From CBDDEH01 sp965226865 (GTDB lineage: Bacteria; Chloroflexota; Dehalococcoidia; Lucifugimonadales; JAGWBF01): a stretch of DNA of 64,000 bases. The stretch is taken from assembly GCA_965226865.1 (NCBI GenBank), contig CBDDEH010000003.1:806001-870000 (forward strand). The letters are read 5' to 3'. The position numbers and the translations under genes are program-made. Position 1 is the first letter of the stretch; the number at the start of each line of letters is the position of its first letter. Positions 1 through 8,279 of the stretch are shown one piece after another. Below the pieces are notes generated by a model. The model was not told where the DNA came from and did no database searches. It saw only the letters and a list, made by a program, of their open reading frames with translations.

Positions 1-231
1 TTCAGATTCATACACCCCAAACAACACCAACCAAGCAAACTAGATATTTCGTTCGTCTGCGGTTGTGGCGCGCCGCTTAAGGTATCCTGTCCGGAATGTG
101 ACTCGGACAGCACCGATAGGGAACCTCCACACACCTCATGCGCGTTTCAACAGTCCCGATCCGCAATTCAAAGCAGTGCAGAGTACGTGGTTACCGAAGT
201 AAACGGCTACAAAGTCCTTATACCAAAGTAG
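1..231 (+). CDS. C-terminal part of a zinc-ribbon protein (truncated by window start)
   Basis: An open frame runs from the first base to a TAG at 229-231, giving 76 codons without a start, so the gene begins outside the window. Near its middle it has the four-cysteine pattern CGCGAPLKVSCPEC, typical of a small structural zinc ribbon. The flanking residues are polar and low in complexity and I recognise no family. It lies 22 bases upstream of the universal stress protein gene on the same strand. The cysteine spacing is the only real support; no function can be assigned. Confidence 0.4.
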   Translation, partial: FRFIHPKQHQPSKLDISFVCGCGAPLKVSCPECDSDSTDREPPHTSCAFQQSRSAIQSSAEYVVTEVNGYKVLIPK

Positions 232-253
232 GCCAATCCGGCAGGGGTAAGCC

Positions 254-1213
254 ATGTACCAGAAAATACTCGTTCCGCTGGACGGGTCCGAGGACTCTGA
301 GCAAGTTCTTCCCGTAGTCCAGGATGTGCTGACGCCAGGTGGAGAAGTCCTGCTAATCAAGATCGTCCAGCCTATCCAAACCAGAATTGCCGCTGGCCAT
401 GTCATGGTGGGATCAGACATGGAGGAAAACGAAGTCGTCCACGCTAAAAGCTACCTCCAGGCTGTAATCCGTAGATTAGACCAATCCTCTGACCGCTGGC
501 GAGCGGAAGCTGTGATCGCCAATACCGTTGTAGAGGGGATTACTGGCTACGCCGAGCGCGAGGGCCTAGATTTGATAGCTATGAGGACCAAGGACAAGAA
601 AGGACTTGCCAAGCTTATCAAAGGCAGCATAGCGGAGCAGGTGCAAAGAAAAGCTCCTATAGACGTTCGAGTATTCAAACCTCACGAGTTGACGGAACAT
701 GCTGCCAAAACAGGACACCCCCACATAGGTACCAATGTCAGGAAAATGATACTTGACGACGTCAACGTATTCAGAGGTCTCTCCGCCGGCCAGCTTGAGA
801 CTATCGCCTCCTTGGCTCTGGAGCTCCACGTGCCGGAAGGGGAAGCGCTGGGGGCAGTGGAACAGAAAGCGGAAAACTTGCTTATAGTTCTCGAAGGAGA
901 AGCCCGACTTACTGCGGAGTCTGCTTCGGGCGAAATCACTGTGCGTATTGCGGGCCCAGGAGAGTCTTTTCCCCTGGCCTCACTCGTCGGATCAGGCCTA
1001 TCGGTGACTTCCGGTAAGGCTCTGACCGACATGGAGTTCTTGTCTATCCCGTGTGCCGAACTGATAGAGTTGTGCCAAAACAACGCAGAGATAGGGTCTG
1101 TGGTGTACAAGAATATAGCAGAGTCTTTCGTCGCCCGATATCGCAACACCCTGGCGAACCTCACGTTAAGCGCTGACAGGGCACTAGAAGCTAACATAGA
1201 AAGAACTGTATAA
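254..1213 (+). CDS. Universal stress protein domain fused to a CRP-like cNMP-binding fold
   Basis: The 319-residue protein has two parts. Residues 1 to about 140 read as a UspA domain, opening with KILVPLDGSEDSEQ and ending with KGSIAEQVQRKAPIDVRV, the usual position of the nucleotide-binding glycine motif. The first glycines of that motif are changed, so ATP binding is uncertain. Residues about 160-300 resemble a cyclic-nucleotide-binding beta-roll, opening with FRGLSAGQLETIASLALEL. The phosphate-binding arginine motif is not obvious, so it may be a degenerate sensor. There is no C-terminal helix-turn-helix, so it is not a CRP regulator. It probably acts in the cytoplasm as a signalling or stress-response protein. 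The ATG at 254 is the natural start of the Usp fold. The domain calls are firm; the ligand is unknown. Confidence 0.8.
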   Translation: MYQKILVPLDGSEDSEQVLPVVQDVLTPGGEVLLIKIVQPIQTRIAAGHVMVGSDMEENEVVHAKSYLQAVIRRLDQSSDRWRAEAVIANTVVEGITGYAEREGLDLIAMRTKDKKGLAKLIKGSIAEQVQRKAPIDVRVFKPHELTEHAAKTGHPHIGTNVRKMILDDVNVFRGLSAGQLETIASLALELHVPEGEALGAVEQKAENLLIVLEGEARLTAESASGEITVRIAGPGESFPLASLVGSGLSVTSGKALTDMEFLSIPCAELIELCQNNAEIGSVVYKNIAESFVARYRNTLANLTLSADRALEANIERTV

Positions 1214-1284
1214 TCTGCCCACGCCCCTCGTGGGTTAGATCATTGCTGCACCCAGGGTGTCTCCGTGCAGATTAGGAGAGGATA

Positions 1285-1403
1285 ATGCTCGAAGCCCTAG
1301 CTATAACCCCCTCGCCTCGATTAGCCTGGCCGTACTTCTGGTCGTTGCCTACCTATTCCATAGGGTTTACGCAGTGGTCAAAAAAGAACCAAAACAAAAA
1401 TAA
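1285..1403 (+). pseudogene. Small single-pass membrane protein, apparently frameshifted
   Basis: An ATG at 1285 sits just behind an AGGAGAGG ribosome-binding site and begins MLEALAIT. After a run of five C near 1305 the original frame gives an unconvincing tail, but the neighbouring frame reads SISLAVLLVVAYLFHRVYAV followed by a lysine-rich end and a TAA at 1401. Joining the frames would give a protein of about 39 residues with one membrane helix and a basic cytoplasmic tail. A sixth C in the run would restore it. The two halves fit well, but so short a gene could be coincidence. Confidence 0.4.
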
Positions 1404-1427
1404 ACCGCGAAACCCAGTGGATCGAGA

Positions 1428-1715
1428 CTAACCAGAGATGCTTTTGGTGAACTGGTCCACATGTATTGCCGGAAGGCTCATTATCTCCACCGTTCCTCGT
1501 GAACCGAGCTCCACCGAAAGCCTGGCAACAGCCTCGTTATCGGGAGCTTCAACGATGCTTATGAAGTCATACTGACCCAGAACGGCGTACTGGCCTATCA
1601 CCCGGGCCCCTAAGGACTCGATCTCTTTGTTCACTTCCGCGATCCGCCCTGGACGTTGTTTAATGGTCTTGCGACCCTCCTCGGTCAACTTGCTGAGTAA
1701 GACATAAGTGGCCAT
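1428..1715 (-). CDS. GYD domain protein
   Basis: The protein, MATYVLLSKLTEEGRKTIKQ onwards, is about 95 residues long and matches the GYD family. The family signature is visible as IGQYAVLGQYDFISIVEAPD near residues 40-60. GYD proteins are small dimeric ferredoxin-like folds found in many bacteria and have no established reaction. I moved the start six codons in from the longest frame because an AGAGGGGGAG site lies directly before the ATG at 1715. It is transcribed divergently from the ABM-domain gene at 1859. Confidence 0.8.
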   Translation of the reverse strand: MATYVLLSKLTEEGRKTIKQRPGRIAEVNKEIESLGARVIGQYAVLGQYDFISIVEAPDNEAVARLSVELGSRGTVEIMSLPAIHVDQFTKSISG

Positions 1716-1858
1716 AGCTCCCCCTCTCTGCATTAGCCTGAAAGTTCAGCCAGCTACGGTGTCAACACCCATTATCATCCCTCTAGCCTTATCTGTACAG
1801 ACTGATATACTTTCGATATCAGGACGATTCCGGAGCCCCTACACAAGGAGGGACACAA

Positions 1859-2203
1859 ATGGCGGTCAAGGTGCTAATCGAGAGGTGGGTCAAATCCGGA
1901 CAGGACGAGGCCGTTTGGAACTTATTGCGAGACCTGCGGAGCGAGGCTGTCAGGCAAAGAGGTTATCTGTACGGCGAGACCTGGCATTCCGTGGACAAAC
2001 CCGGGGTGTACATAATCGTCAGCACCTGGGGAGCTGTGGAGTACTGGCAATCATGGGCCGATGACCCTTTCCGCATTAAAATAGACGAACGCCTCAAGCC
2101 ATTGCTCAAAAAGCCCACCGAAATACGGGTGTTCGAAGAGATGACCACACCGGCGATGGGAGCTTCCAAGCAGGTGCAAGACGACGAAACCTCTCATTGG
2201 TAA
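1859..2203 (+). CDS. Antibiotic biosynthesis monooxygenase (ABM) domain protein
   Basis: This 114-residue protein has the dimeric alpha/beta-barrel pattern of the ABM superfamily: an N-terminal strand, a helix with LLRDLRSEAVRQRGYLYGE, then YIIVSTWGAVEYWQSWADDP. Single-domain members include heme-degrading and quinol-oxidising monooxygenases as well as proteins without a known reaction. The heme-ligand residues of IsdG-type enzymes are not evident. A strong AAGGAGGGA ribosome-binding site precedes the ATG. It is followed within 30 bases by the RAM-domain gene and the aldo/keto reductase, suggesting one transcript. Confidence 0.75.
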   Translation: MAVKVLIERWVKSGQDEAVWNLLRDLRSEAVRQRGYLYGETWHSVDKPGVYIIVSTWGAVEYWQSWADDPFRIKIDERLKPLLKKPTEIRVFEEMTTPAMGASKQVQDDETSHW

Positions 2204-2232
2204 TGACTAAAACTAATTCTGGAGGTACTCTG

Positions 2233-2493
2233 ATGGCAGCCAACGCATACGTACTGCTCAACGTTGAACCAGCTAGAACCGAGGAGATAATCGACAAACT
2301 GGAAAAGATACCACGAGCCTTGGTCAGATATGTGCTGGGGCCTTACGACTTGGTGGTGGAACTCGAGGAGGACACTACTGTCGACATAACATCGGTGGTG
2401 CGAACCAAAATACGGAACATTCCTGGGGTCACCTCCACCATCACATGTATGTGGATAGAAGGGCCCTTCGGTCATGGGGCGGGCGGAGAGTAG
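2233..2493 (+). CDS. Stand-alone Lrp/AsnC ligand-binding (RAM) domain protein
   Basis: The 86-residue product begins MAANAYVLLNVEPARTEEII and continues with LGPYDLVVELEEDT, the beta-alpha-beta pattern of the Lrp/AsnC C-terminal effector domain. There is no N-terminal helix-turn-helix, so it is one of the stand-alone RAM proteins, which form dimers or decamers and may bind amino acids or similar ligands. The start at 2233 was chosen because GGAGGT lies 7 bases upstream; a longer in-frame start at 2197 has no such site. It sits between the ABM gene and the aldo/keto reductase. Confidence 0.75.
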   Translation: MAANAYVLLNVEPARTEEIIDKLEKIPRALVRYVLGPYDLVVELEEDTTVDITSVVRTKIRNIPGVTSTITCMWIEGPFGHGAGGE

Positions 2494-2513
2494 ACCGAGA
2501 TAGGAGCGAGAGA

Positions 2514-3425
2514 GTGGAGTATCGCAACCTGGGGAAGTCAGGCCTCAAGGTTTCGGTGATAGGTCTGGGGACCAACAACTTCGGACGCAGAATGGATGCT
2601 AAGGCCTCGGTAGCAGTCGTGTATCGCGCTTTGGACGAAGGGATAAACTTTATCGACACCGCTAACGGGTATGGCGGCGGGTTGTCAGAGGAGTACATCG
2701 GGAAGGCACTGGACGGCCGGCGAAACGAAACCGTCCTAGCCACCAAGGTCGGGTTTCCGCCCGATGAGGGCTCATCGCGTAGAAACATAATGAAGGAAGT
2801 CGAAAAAAGCCTGAAGGCCCTTAAGACCGACCACATAGACTTCTACCAGATCCACATCCCGGACCCCAACACGCCCATCGAAGAGACATTGAGAACGTTG
2901 GACGACTTGATCCGTCAGGGGAAGGTACGATACATAGGATGCTCCAACTTCTCGGCCTGGCAGACCTGCGAGTCACTATGGGTATCAAAGAGCCTGGGAC
3001 TAAACCGATTTATCAGCAATCAGGTGCCCTACAGCTTGTTTGACAGGGCCATCGAAGCCGAGTTGATGCCCTTCGCCCGGCAATACGGTTTCGGTATAAT
3101 TCCATATTTTCCTTTGGCCAGCGGCCTTCTTACCGGCAAATACCGCAGGAGAGAACAGCCCGCCGCCGAAACCCGGCTGGCCGGCGATGACAAGATATTA
3201 ACCGATGCCAACTTCGACAAACTAGAGCGATTGGAGACCTTCGCGGCCGAGAGAGGACATACTATTTTGGAGCTTGCTTTCGCCTGGCTCCTTGCCAACC
3301 CGCTGATAGCCTCGGTGATCGCGGGTGCCACCAAACCGGAGCAGGTGTCCGCCAACGCCAAATGCTTCGGCTGGGAGCTAAATGCCGACGACCTGGAGGC
3401 CATAGATAGGGTTATGGAGGACTAA
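2514..3425 (+). CDS. Aldo/keto reductase
   Basis: The protein, from a GTG at 2514 reading VEYRNLGKSGLKVSVIGLGT, is about 303 residues and covers the whole aldo/keto reductase TIM barrel. The catalytic tetrad is visible: Asp in FIDTANGYG, the Tyr of that segment, Lys in VLATKVG, and His in FYQIHIPDP. The C-terminal NADP-binding segment contains SVIAGATKPEQVSANA. These enzymes reduce or oxidise carbonyl groups with NADP(H) in the cytoplasm; substrate is not predictable. The GTG is preceded by TAGGAGCG, whereas upstream ATG alternatives overlap the previous gene. It ends a four-gene same-strand run. Confidence 0.88.
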   Translation: MEYRNLGKSGLKVSVIGLGTNNFGRRMDAKASVAVVYRALDEGINFIDTANGYGGGLSEEYIGKALDGRRNETVLATKVGFPPDEGSSRRNIMKEVEKSLKALKTDHIDFYQIHIPDPNTPIEETLRTLDDLIRQGKVRYIGCSNFSAWQTCESLWVSKSLGLNRFISNQVPYSLFDRAIEAELMPFARQYGFGIIPYFPLASGLLTGKYRRREQPAAETRLAGDDKILTDANFDKLERLETFAAERGHTILELAFAWLLANPLIASVIAGATKPEQVSANAKCFGWELNADDLEAIDRVMED

Positions 3426-3442
3426 AATAAGCCGGTGGTTTG

Positions 3443-3471
3443 TTGACGGCATCTAGAGCCACTGCTATACT
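3443..3471 (+). promoter_or_regulatory. Sigma-70-type promoter for the 3.6-7.8 kb CoA-thioester operon
   Basis: TTGACG at 3443-3448 and TATACT at 3466-3471 are separated by exactly 17 bases. The site lies about 165 bases before the thiolase ATG in an otherwise empty 213-base gap, just downstream of the aldo/keto reductase stop. The long leader leaves room for regulation, but I see no clear riboswitch or hairpin in it. Confidence 0.55.
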
Positions 3472-3638
3472 CTCACGTGCCCAATCCAGTTGCGACGTCA
3501 GGTTTAGTCAGACACGTTCGGGGACCCCTTCCCACCTTGGGATATCCCAGGTCATGCTACATCCGCATCTTAAGTGACCACTAAAGCTCCGCGCGGATCT
3601 GGTTAGGGTACGATACCGGCTCGAGGAGGACACCCCGC

Positions 3639-4829
3639 ATGGGCAATCTGAGCGGAAAGTACGCCATTGTCGGCGTAGGGGAAGTAGGCCCTCCTAAGGG
3701 TACTCCATACCCCAGCTATTATGGGATGGCCGCCGAGGTAGCGGACAAAGCGCTTCAGGACGCCGGTCTGACCAAAAAAGACATAGATGGCGTCGTCTTT
3801 ACAACGGCTTACGGCCCCCCAATGCCATTCCCTTCGTCGACCACCGGATACTTCTGTGAATACACGGGTATTAAAAACGTATGGTACGAGAACTATCCCT
3901 ACGGCAGCATGCCTACAGGACCCAGTGTTGTACACCGCGCTGCCATGGGCATTGAAGCAGGCTTGGCCAAGACGGTGCTGGTGATCAACTCGGACAACTG
4001 GCTTACCAGAAACAGCAGGAGTGGGGCAGTCGAGGTTATGGCGTCCAGAGCATTTGATAGCCAGTATGAATGGCCATACGGCCCGTACCCAATGACGATC
4101 ATGTCCTTGATGGCCCAGCGACACATGCATGTGTACGGCACAACCAGCGCGCAACTGGCAGAGGTGGCGGTTGCCGCTCGAAAATGGGCCTTGATGAACC
4201 CAATCTCATTTAGCTACGGACAAGCGCCCGAGATAACTGTTCAGGACGTTCTGGACTCCAGGATGATCGTTTCGCCTCTCCATCTGTTGGACTGCTGTAT
4301 CGTTACCGACGGAGGCACCGCATACGTCGTCACTGAAGCGGACAGGGCCAAAGATTTCCCCAACCCGCCGGTGTACATCAAAGGGATGGGAGAGATGGGT
4401 CACGGCAGGTATATCACATGGGTGCCTGACCTGGCAGACCTGCAGATTGCGGGCAGAGCGGTCAAACAGGCTCTTCAGCAAGCTGATCTGACCATTAACG
4501 ACATCGACCTGGTGTACCCGTATGATCCAGGAACAATTCTTACGGTTATATACCTTGAACAGATGGGGTTCTGTAAAGTCGGAGAAGGCGGTAGTTTCGT
4601 TGAGGGAGGACGCATCGGTCCTGGAGGAGACCTCCCGGTCAACACCCATGGTGGCTTACTGTCCTGCCGCCATTCAGCCTTCTCAGGAGCATCCTTCCAG
4701 CTTTCTGAAGCAGTCCAACAGTTGCGCAGGCAGGCTGGCGATCGGCAGGTAAAGGACGCTGAGACAGCTATTCTCCTATGTGAAGGTGGCTGGTTCAATA
4801 TAGGCGTGACAATCCTGAGCAGGAGCTAA
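3639..4829 (+). CDS. Ltp2/SCP-x-like thiolase superfamily protein (retro-aldolase type)
   Basis: This 396-residue protein has the thiolase fold, opening SGKYAIVGVGEVGPPKG and including QRHMHVYGTTSAQLAEVAVA and a C-terminal NTHGGLLSCRH segment. The position of the nucleophilic cysteine of true thiolases instead reads PYGSMPTGPSVVHRAAMGIE, so Claisen cleavage through a cysteine is not expected. That pattern matches the lipid-transfer-protein group, whose steroid-catabolism members (Ltp2) act as aldolases together with a DUF35 partner. The DUF35 gene starts three bases after this stop, supporting that reading. It probably cleaves a beta-hydroxyacyl-CoA; the substrate is unknown. An AGGAGG-like site (gaggaggaca) precedes the ATG. 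Confidence 0.8.
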   Translation: MGNLSGKYAIVGVGEVGPPKGTPYPSYYGMAAEVADKALQDAGLTKKDIDGVVFTTAYGPPMPFPSSTTGYFCEYTGIKNVWYENYPYGSMPTGPSVVHRAAMGIEAGLAKTVLVINSDNWLTRNSRSGAVEVMASRAFDSQYEWPYGPYPMTIMSLMAQRHMHVYGTTSAQLAEVAVAARKWALMNPISFSYGQAPEITVQDVLDSRMIVSPLHLLDCCIVTDGGTAYVVTEADRAKDFPNPPVYIKGMGEMGHGRYITWVPDLADLQIAGRAVKQALQQADLTINDIDLVYPYDPGTILTVIYLEQMGFCKVGEGGSFVEGGRIGPGGDLPVNTHGGLLSCRHSAFSGASFQLSEAVQQLRRQAGDRQVKDAETAILLCEGGWFNIGVTILSRS

Positions 4830-4832
4830 AGA

Positions 4833-5255
4833 ATGGCAGACTACAAAAAGCCACTTCCCACGATATTGCCTGAGAGTGAAGAGTACTGGGCAGGCTGCAA
4901 GAGGCACGAGCTGTTGGTGCAAAGGTGTAGAACGTGCGGACAGATACAATGGCCGTTCCGGACCCATTGCTCTAATTGCGATACCCTTACGACTGACTTA
5001 GAGCCGGTAAAGGCTTCGGGCAAGGGGACTGTGTATAGCCATAGCACGGTGTTCCGTCCGCTGACGGAAGCCTTCGCCCATGACATACCTTACACCATCG
5101 TCTTGGTGGATCTCGATGAAGAGGGCGCCCGGATGATGAGTACTATGGTGGACTGCAAGCCCGAAGACGTGGAGATAGGGATGAGGGTGGAAGTAGTATT
5201 CGAGGATGCTACCGACGAAGTCTCTATACCAAGATTCAGACCTGTTTCTAACTAA
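4833..5255 (+). CDS. DUF35 OB-fold/zinc-ribbon partner of thiolase
   Basis: The 140-residue protein has the two expected parts. The zinc ribbon is at about residues 29-49 (CRTCGQIQWPFRTHCSNC), and an OB fold follows from about residue 60 (GKGTVYSHSTVFRPL, IPYTIVLVDLDEEG). DUF35 proteins bind Ltp2-type thiolase homologues and help bind or channel the CoA substrate. It begins three bases after the thiolase stop, so translation is probably coupled. A second thiolase/DUF35 pair lies at 14.2-15.8 kb. Confidence 0.85.
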   Translation: MADYKKPLPTILPESEEYWAGCKRHELLVQRCRTCGQIQWPFRTHCSNCDTLTTDLEPVKASGKGTVYSHSTVFRPLTEAFAHDIPYTIVLVDLDEEGARMMSTMVDCKPEDVEIGMRVEVVFEDATDEVSIPRFRPVSN

Positions 5256-5288
5256 ATAGCCTTGACGAAGGCTCAACAGGACCTATTC

Positions 5289-6518
5289 ATGCTCGGCGGC
5301 TTCAGAGTACTCGAACTGGGAGACAACGCCGCCTATTGCGGTAAAATATTCGTCGACCTTGGCGCAGAGGTTATCAAGGTCGAACGCCCCGGGGGAGACG
5401 CAACACGGCGCCAGGGCCCCTTCTTTCACGATGATCCACATCCGGAGCACAGCCTGGTCTGGCTCAGCTACAACGCAGGCAAGAAAAGCATCACTTTAGA
5501 CATCGAATCGGTCGCCGGTCAGCGCATCTTTCGCGAGCTGGTGAAAAGCGCCGATTTTCTGATCGAGTCGTTCCCGCCAGGATATCTGAGCGAAATAGGT
5601 CTGGGCTACGGCTCCCTCTCTGCAATCAACCCACGCCTCGTGATGATATCCATAACTCCCTTCGGGCAGGCAGGCCCTTATAAAGACTATAAAGGGCCGG
5701 ACCTCGTCGGAATGGGTATGGGCGGCATGATGTATATCACCGGAGAATCGGACCGGCCACCTCACCGGATCGGCTATCCCCAGGCCTATCTAATGGCCGG
5801 GTGCATGGCGGCCATCGGGTCACTCGTTGCCCACTACCACAGAGAAACGACAGGGTTGGGCCAGTATATCGACGTCTCGATGCAGGAGAGCGTGGCCTGG
5901 GGGGCGATGAATGCCCCCATATACCACGAGCTGACCGGGGTCACTCTAAAAAGAGCAGGGCCTCACAGGTCAGGGCTGAGCGGCGCCTTGCAACGTATCG
6001 CCTGGCCCTGTAAGGACGGGGCGGTTGTCTTCTTTATAGCCGGCGGTAAGCCCTTTGCCAGGGGCAATAGGGCTCTGGTGGAGCTAATGGACCAACATGG
6101 GATGGCAGACGAATTCCTCAAGGGCATTGATTGGGAGTCTTTCGACCAGGGCACAATGACCCAGGAACTACACGACGATATAGAAAGCCGGTACGTCAAG
6201 TTTTTTATGCGGTACACCAGGGCCGAGCTCCACAAGATTGGGACGGATTGCGGGATCAGGATCAGCCCCATGATGGGTCCGAGGGACCTGATCGAATACG
6301 ATCAGCTTAAGGCGCGTGAGTTGTGGCAGGAAGTAGAGCACCCCGACCTGAACGCCAACATCACCTATCCCGGCCCGCTTTTCAGGTCGTCTCCCCATGG
6401 ACCTCAGCGTATTACCAGGGCTCCTCACGTTGGGGAGCACAACGAAGATATCTATGTTGCCGAGTTGGGCCTATCTAAAGAAGACCTCGGAGTATTGAGG
6501 GAGACAGGAGCCGCCTGA
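5289..6518 (+). CDS. CaiB/BaiF family III CoA-transferase (catalytic-Asp subunit)
   Basis: The protein reads MLGGFRVLELGDNAAYCGKI and is about 409 residues, the usual length for family III CoA-transferases. These form interlocked dimers and move CoA between carboxylic acids via an aspartyl-CoA anhydride. The conserved Asp is present in KGPDLVGMGMGGMM at about residue 147. The start is uncertain: an ATG at 5289 follows an AGGA, while an in-frame TTG at 5262 has no ribosome-binding site. A second, diverged CaiB/BaiF gene starts 9 bases downstream; together they may be two subunits of one enzyme, as in succinyl-CoA:benzylsuccinate CoA-transferase. Confidence 0.85.
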   Translation: MLGGFRVLELGDNAAYCGKIFVDLGAEVIKVERPGGDATRRQGPFFHDDPHPEHSLVWLSYNAGKKSITLDIESVAGQRIFRELVKSADFLIESFPPGYLSEIGLGYGSLSAINPRLVMISITPFGQAGPYKDYKGPDLVGMGMGGMMYITGESDRPPHRIGYPQAYLMAGCMAAIGSLVAHYHRETTGLGQYIDVSMQESVAWGAMNAPIYHELTGVTLKRAGPHRSGLSGALQRIAWPCKDGAVVFFIAGGKPFARGNRALVELMDQHGMADEFLKGIDWESFDQGTMTQELHDDIESRYVKFFMRYTRAELHKIGTDCGIRISPMMGPRDLIEYDQLKARELWQEVEHPDLNANITYPGPLFRSSPHGPQRITRAPHVGEHNEDIYVAELGLSKEDLGVLRETGAA

Positions 6519-6527
6519 GCAACAGCT

Positions 6528-7766
6528 ATGACGACATCTGAGAACGAACAAAAGCCTCGATTACCTCTCGAGGGCATAAAAGTACTGGATTTCTGTTGGG
6601 CCGCGGTAGGGCCCATTTCCACCAGACTGCTGGCCGATTATGGCGCGACGGTAATCAAGGTGGAGTCGGCCAACTGGCCCGATACCCTTCGAACCGGCGC
6701 CCCTTTCAAGGATAGCAAGCCGGGCCTGGACCGCAGCGGGTTCTTCGCCCTTTATAGCACCAACAAATACAGCCTGTCCCTCAACCTCAACCACGCCAGG
6801 AGCAAAGACCTGGTCTGGAAGCTGATGGGGTGGGCAGACGTGGTAGCCGAGAACTTCGGCGCAGGTACCATGGGCCGGCGGGGCTTTGGGTACCAGGAGA
6901 TTGTCAAAGTCAATCCCGAGGTAATCATGATAAGCAGTAGCAACCAGGGACAGACGGGACCACACGCCAGAGATGGCGGCTTTGGTTCCCACGTACTGGC
7001 CCTTTCAGGCCTTGGCTACATCAGTGGCTGGCCAGACAGGTTGCCCAGCCACGTTAGCATTGGGTACGTCGATGTACTGGGAGGTTTTACCGCTATCATC
7101 GCTCTGCTGGCGGCGTTGGACTACCGCAGGCGCACCGGTCAGGGCCAGTATATCGACATGTCCCAGCTCGAAAGCGTTATTCCACTACTTGCCCCCTTGA
7201 TCCTGGATTGGACCGCTAACGGAAGGGACGCCGTTCGCGCAGGCAACCGCTGCTCTTACGCTGCGCCCCACGGTGCTTATCCATGCCGTGGAGACGATAC
7301 CTGGTGTACTATCGCGGTCTTTACCGAGGAGGAATGGCAGACCTTTTGCCGTTGCATCGGCAGCCCCCAATGGACAGAGGACACCAAGTTTGCCACGCTG
7401 CTAGGGAGGAAAAAGAATGAAGATGAGCTGGACAGGCTGGTCAGCGGGTGGACGAGGGGGCGGACGGAAGAAGAAGTGATGGCGACTCTACAGGCTGCGG
7501 GCGTTCCTGCCGGCAAAGTGCTCAGCGGAGAAGGGATGATAAACGATCCGCAACTGAAACACCGCGGGCACCATGTGGAAGTGGATGGGATGGAGATAGG
7601 TCCCCACCACGTTCCCAATTGGGGCTTCCGGCTTCCGGGTACTCCAGGCTCCCACCGTTCCGGAGCGCCTTCCATCGGCCAGCATACCGAATACGTATGC
7701 CGCGAAATATTGGGTATGTCTGACGAGGAATTCGTCGAACTGCTCGTCGAAGGGGTCTTTGAATAA
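6528..7766 (+). CDS. CaiB/BaiF family III CoA-transferase (second subunit)
   Basis: This 412-residue protein has the CaiB/BaiF fold from LEGIKVLDFCWAAVGPISTR to the C-terminal SIGQHTEYVCREILG. At the place where the first paralogue has its catalytic Asp, this one reads GGFGSHVLALSGLGYISG, so the nucleophile appears to be missing. In heteromeric members such as BbsEF only one subunit keeps the Asp. The tandem arrangement with the preceding gene therefore suggests a two-subunit transferase; this is an inference. It is followed 5 bases later by the start of the broken alpha-hydroxyacid dehydrogenase. Confidence 0.83.
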   Translation: MTTSENEQKPRLPLEGIKVLDFCWAAVGPISTRLLADYGATVIKVESANWPDTLRTGAPFKDSKPGLDRSGFFALYSTNKYSLSLNLNHARSKDLVWKLMGWADVVAENFGAGTMGRRGFGYQEIVKVNPEVIMISSSNQGQTGPHARDGGFGSHVLALSGLGYISGWPDRLPSHVSIGYVDVLGGFTAIIALLAALDYRRRTGQGQYIDMSQLESVIPLLAPLILDWTANGRDAVRAGNRCSYAAPHGAYPCRGDDTWCTIAVFTEEEWQTFCRCIGSPQWTEDTKFATLLGRKKNEDELDRLVSGWTRGRTEEEVMATLQAAGVPAGKVLSGEGMINDPQLKHRGHHVEVDGMEIGPHHVPNWGFRLPGTPGSHRSGAPSIGQHTEYVCREILGMSDEEFVELLVEGVFE

Positions 7767-7771
7767 CCCAC

Positions 7772-8279
7772 ATGGGAACTAAACCCGTAAACCTCTTCGA
7801 GTACGAGGCAGAGGCCAGGGAACGCCTCCCCAAACACCAGTACGATTACATAGCTGGCGGGGCAACCGACGAGATAAGCCTCAAGAGGAACCGCGCAGCT
7901 TTCGAGTCCATCCTGCTGCGACCCAGAATGCTGGTGGATGTTGGGCAACGAGACCTGAACACCACTGTGCTCGGCCAGAAAATCAGCTTCCCGTGATGAC
8001 CGACCCCGCCGGTGCACACATGCGTGCTAATCCGGAAGGCGAGCTCGCCACAGCAAGGGCCGTAGCTTCTGCTGGCACTATCATGCTGGTGAGCTCGGCC
8101 TCGTCGTACACATTGGAAGAGATTGCCGTGAGTTCAGAAGGCCCGAAATGGTTCCAGCAGCACTTCTACCGCGACAAGGGCCTGACCATGGAGATGATGC
8201 ACCGTGCCGAGGAAGCCGGTTACGCTGCCATATGCCTGACCCTTGACTTCAAAGTAAACCCAAAGCGGGAACGCAATAT
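7772..8279 (+). pseudogene. FMN-dependent alpha-hydroxyacid dehydrogenase, 5' part (frameshifted, IS-interrupted)
   Basis: The ATG at 7772 begins MGTKPVNLFEYEAEARERLP and continues with YDYIAGGATDEISLKRN, the N-terminus of the glycolate oxidase/lactate dehydrogenase FMN family. At 7991 the frame shifts by one missing base in the expected FPV motif. The next frame continues with ANPEGELATARAVASAGTIM and VYRD-like FYRDKGL segments. The reading stops matching at AACGCAATAT (8279), where an insertion begins. The gene resumes at 11613. Without the frameshift and the insertion it would encode about 368 residues, normal for the family. It follows the CaiB/BaiF pair by 5 bases. Confidence 0.85.

Noticed and set aside
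682..1197. 171-codon minus-strand frame opposite the USP/cNMP gene
   Set aside because: Ser/Pro-rich translation with no motif, fully inside a well-supported gene.
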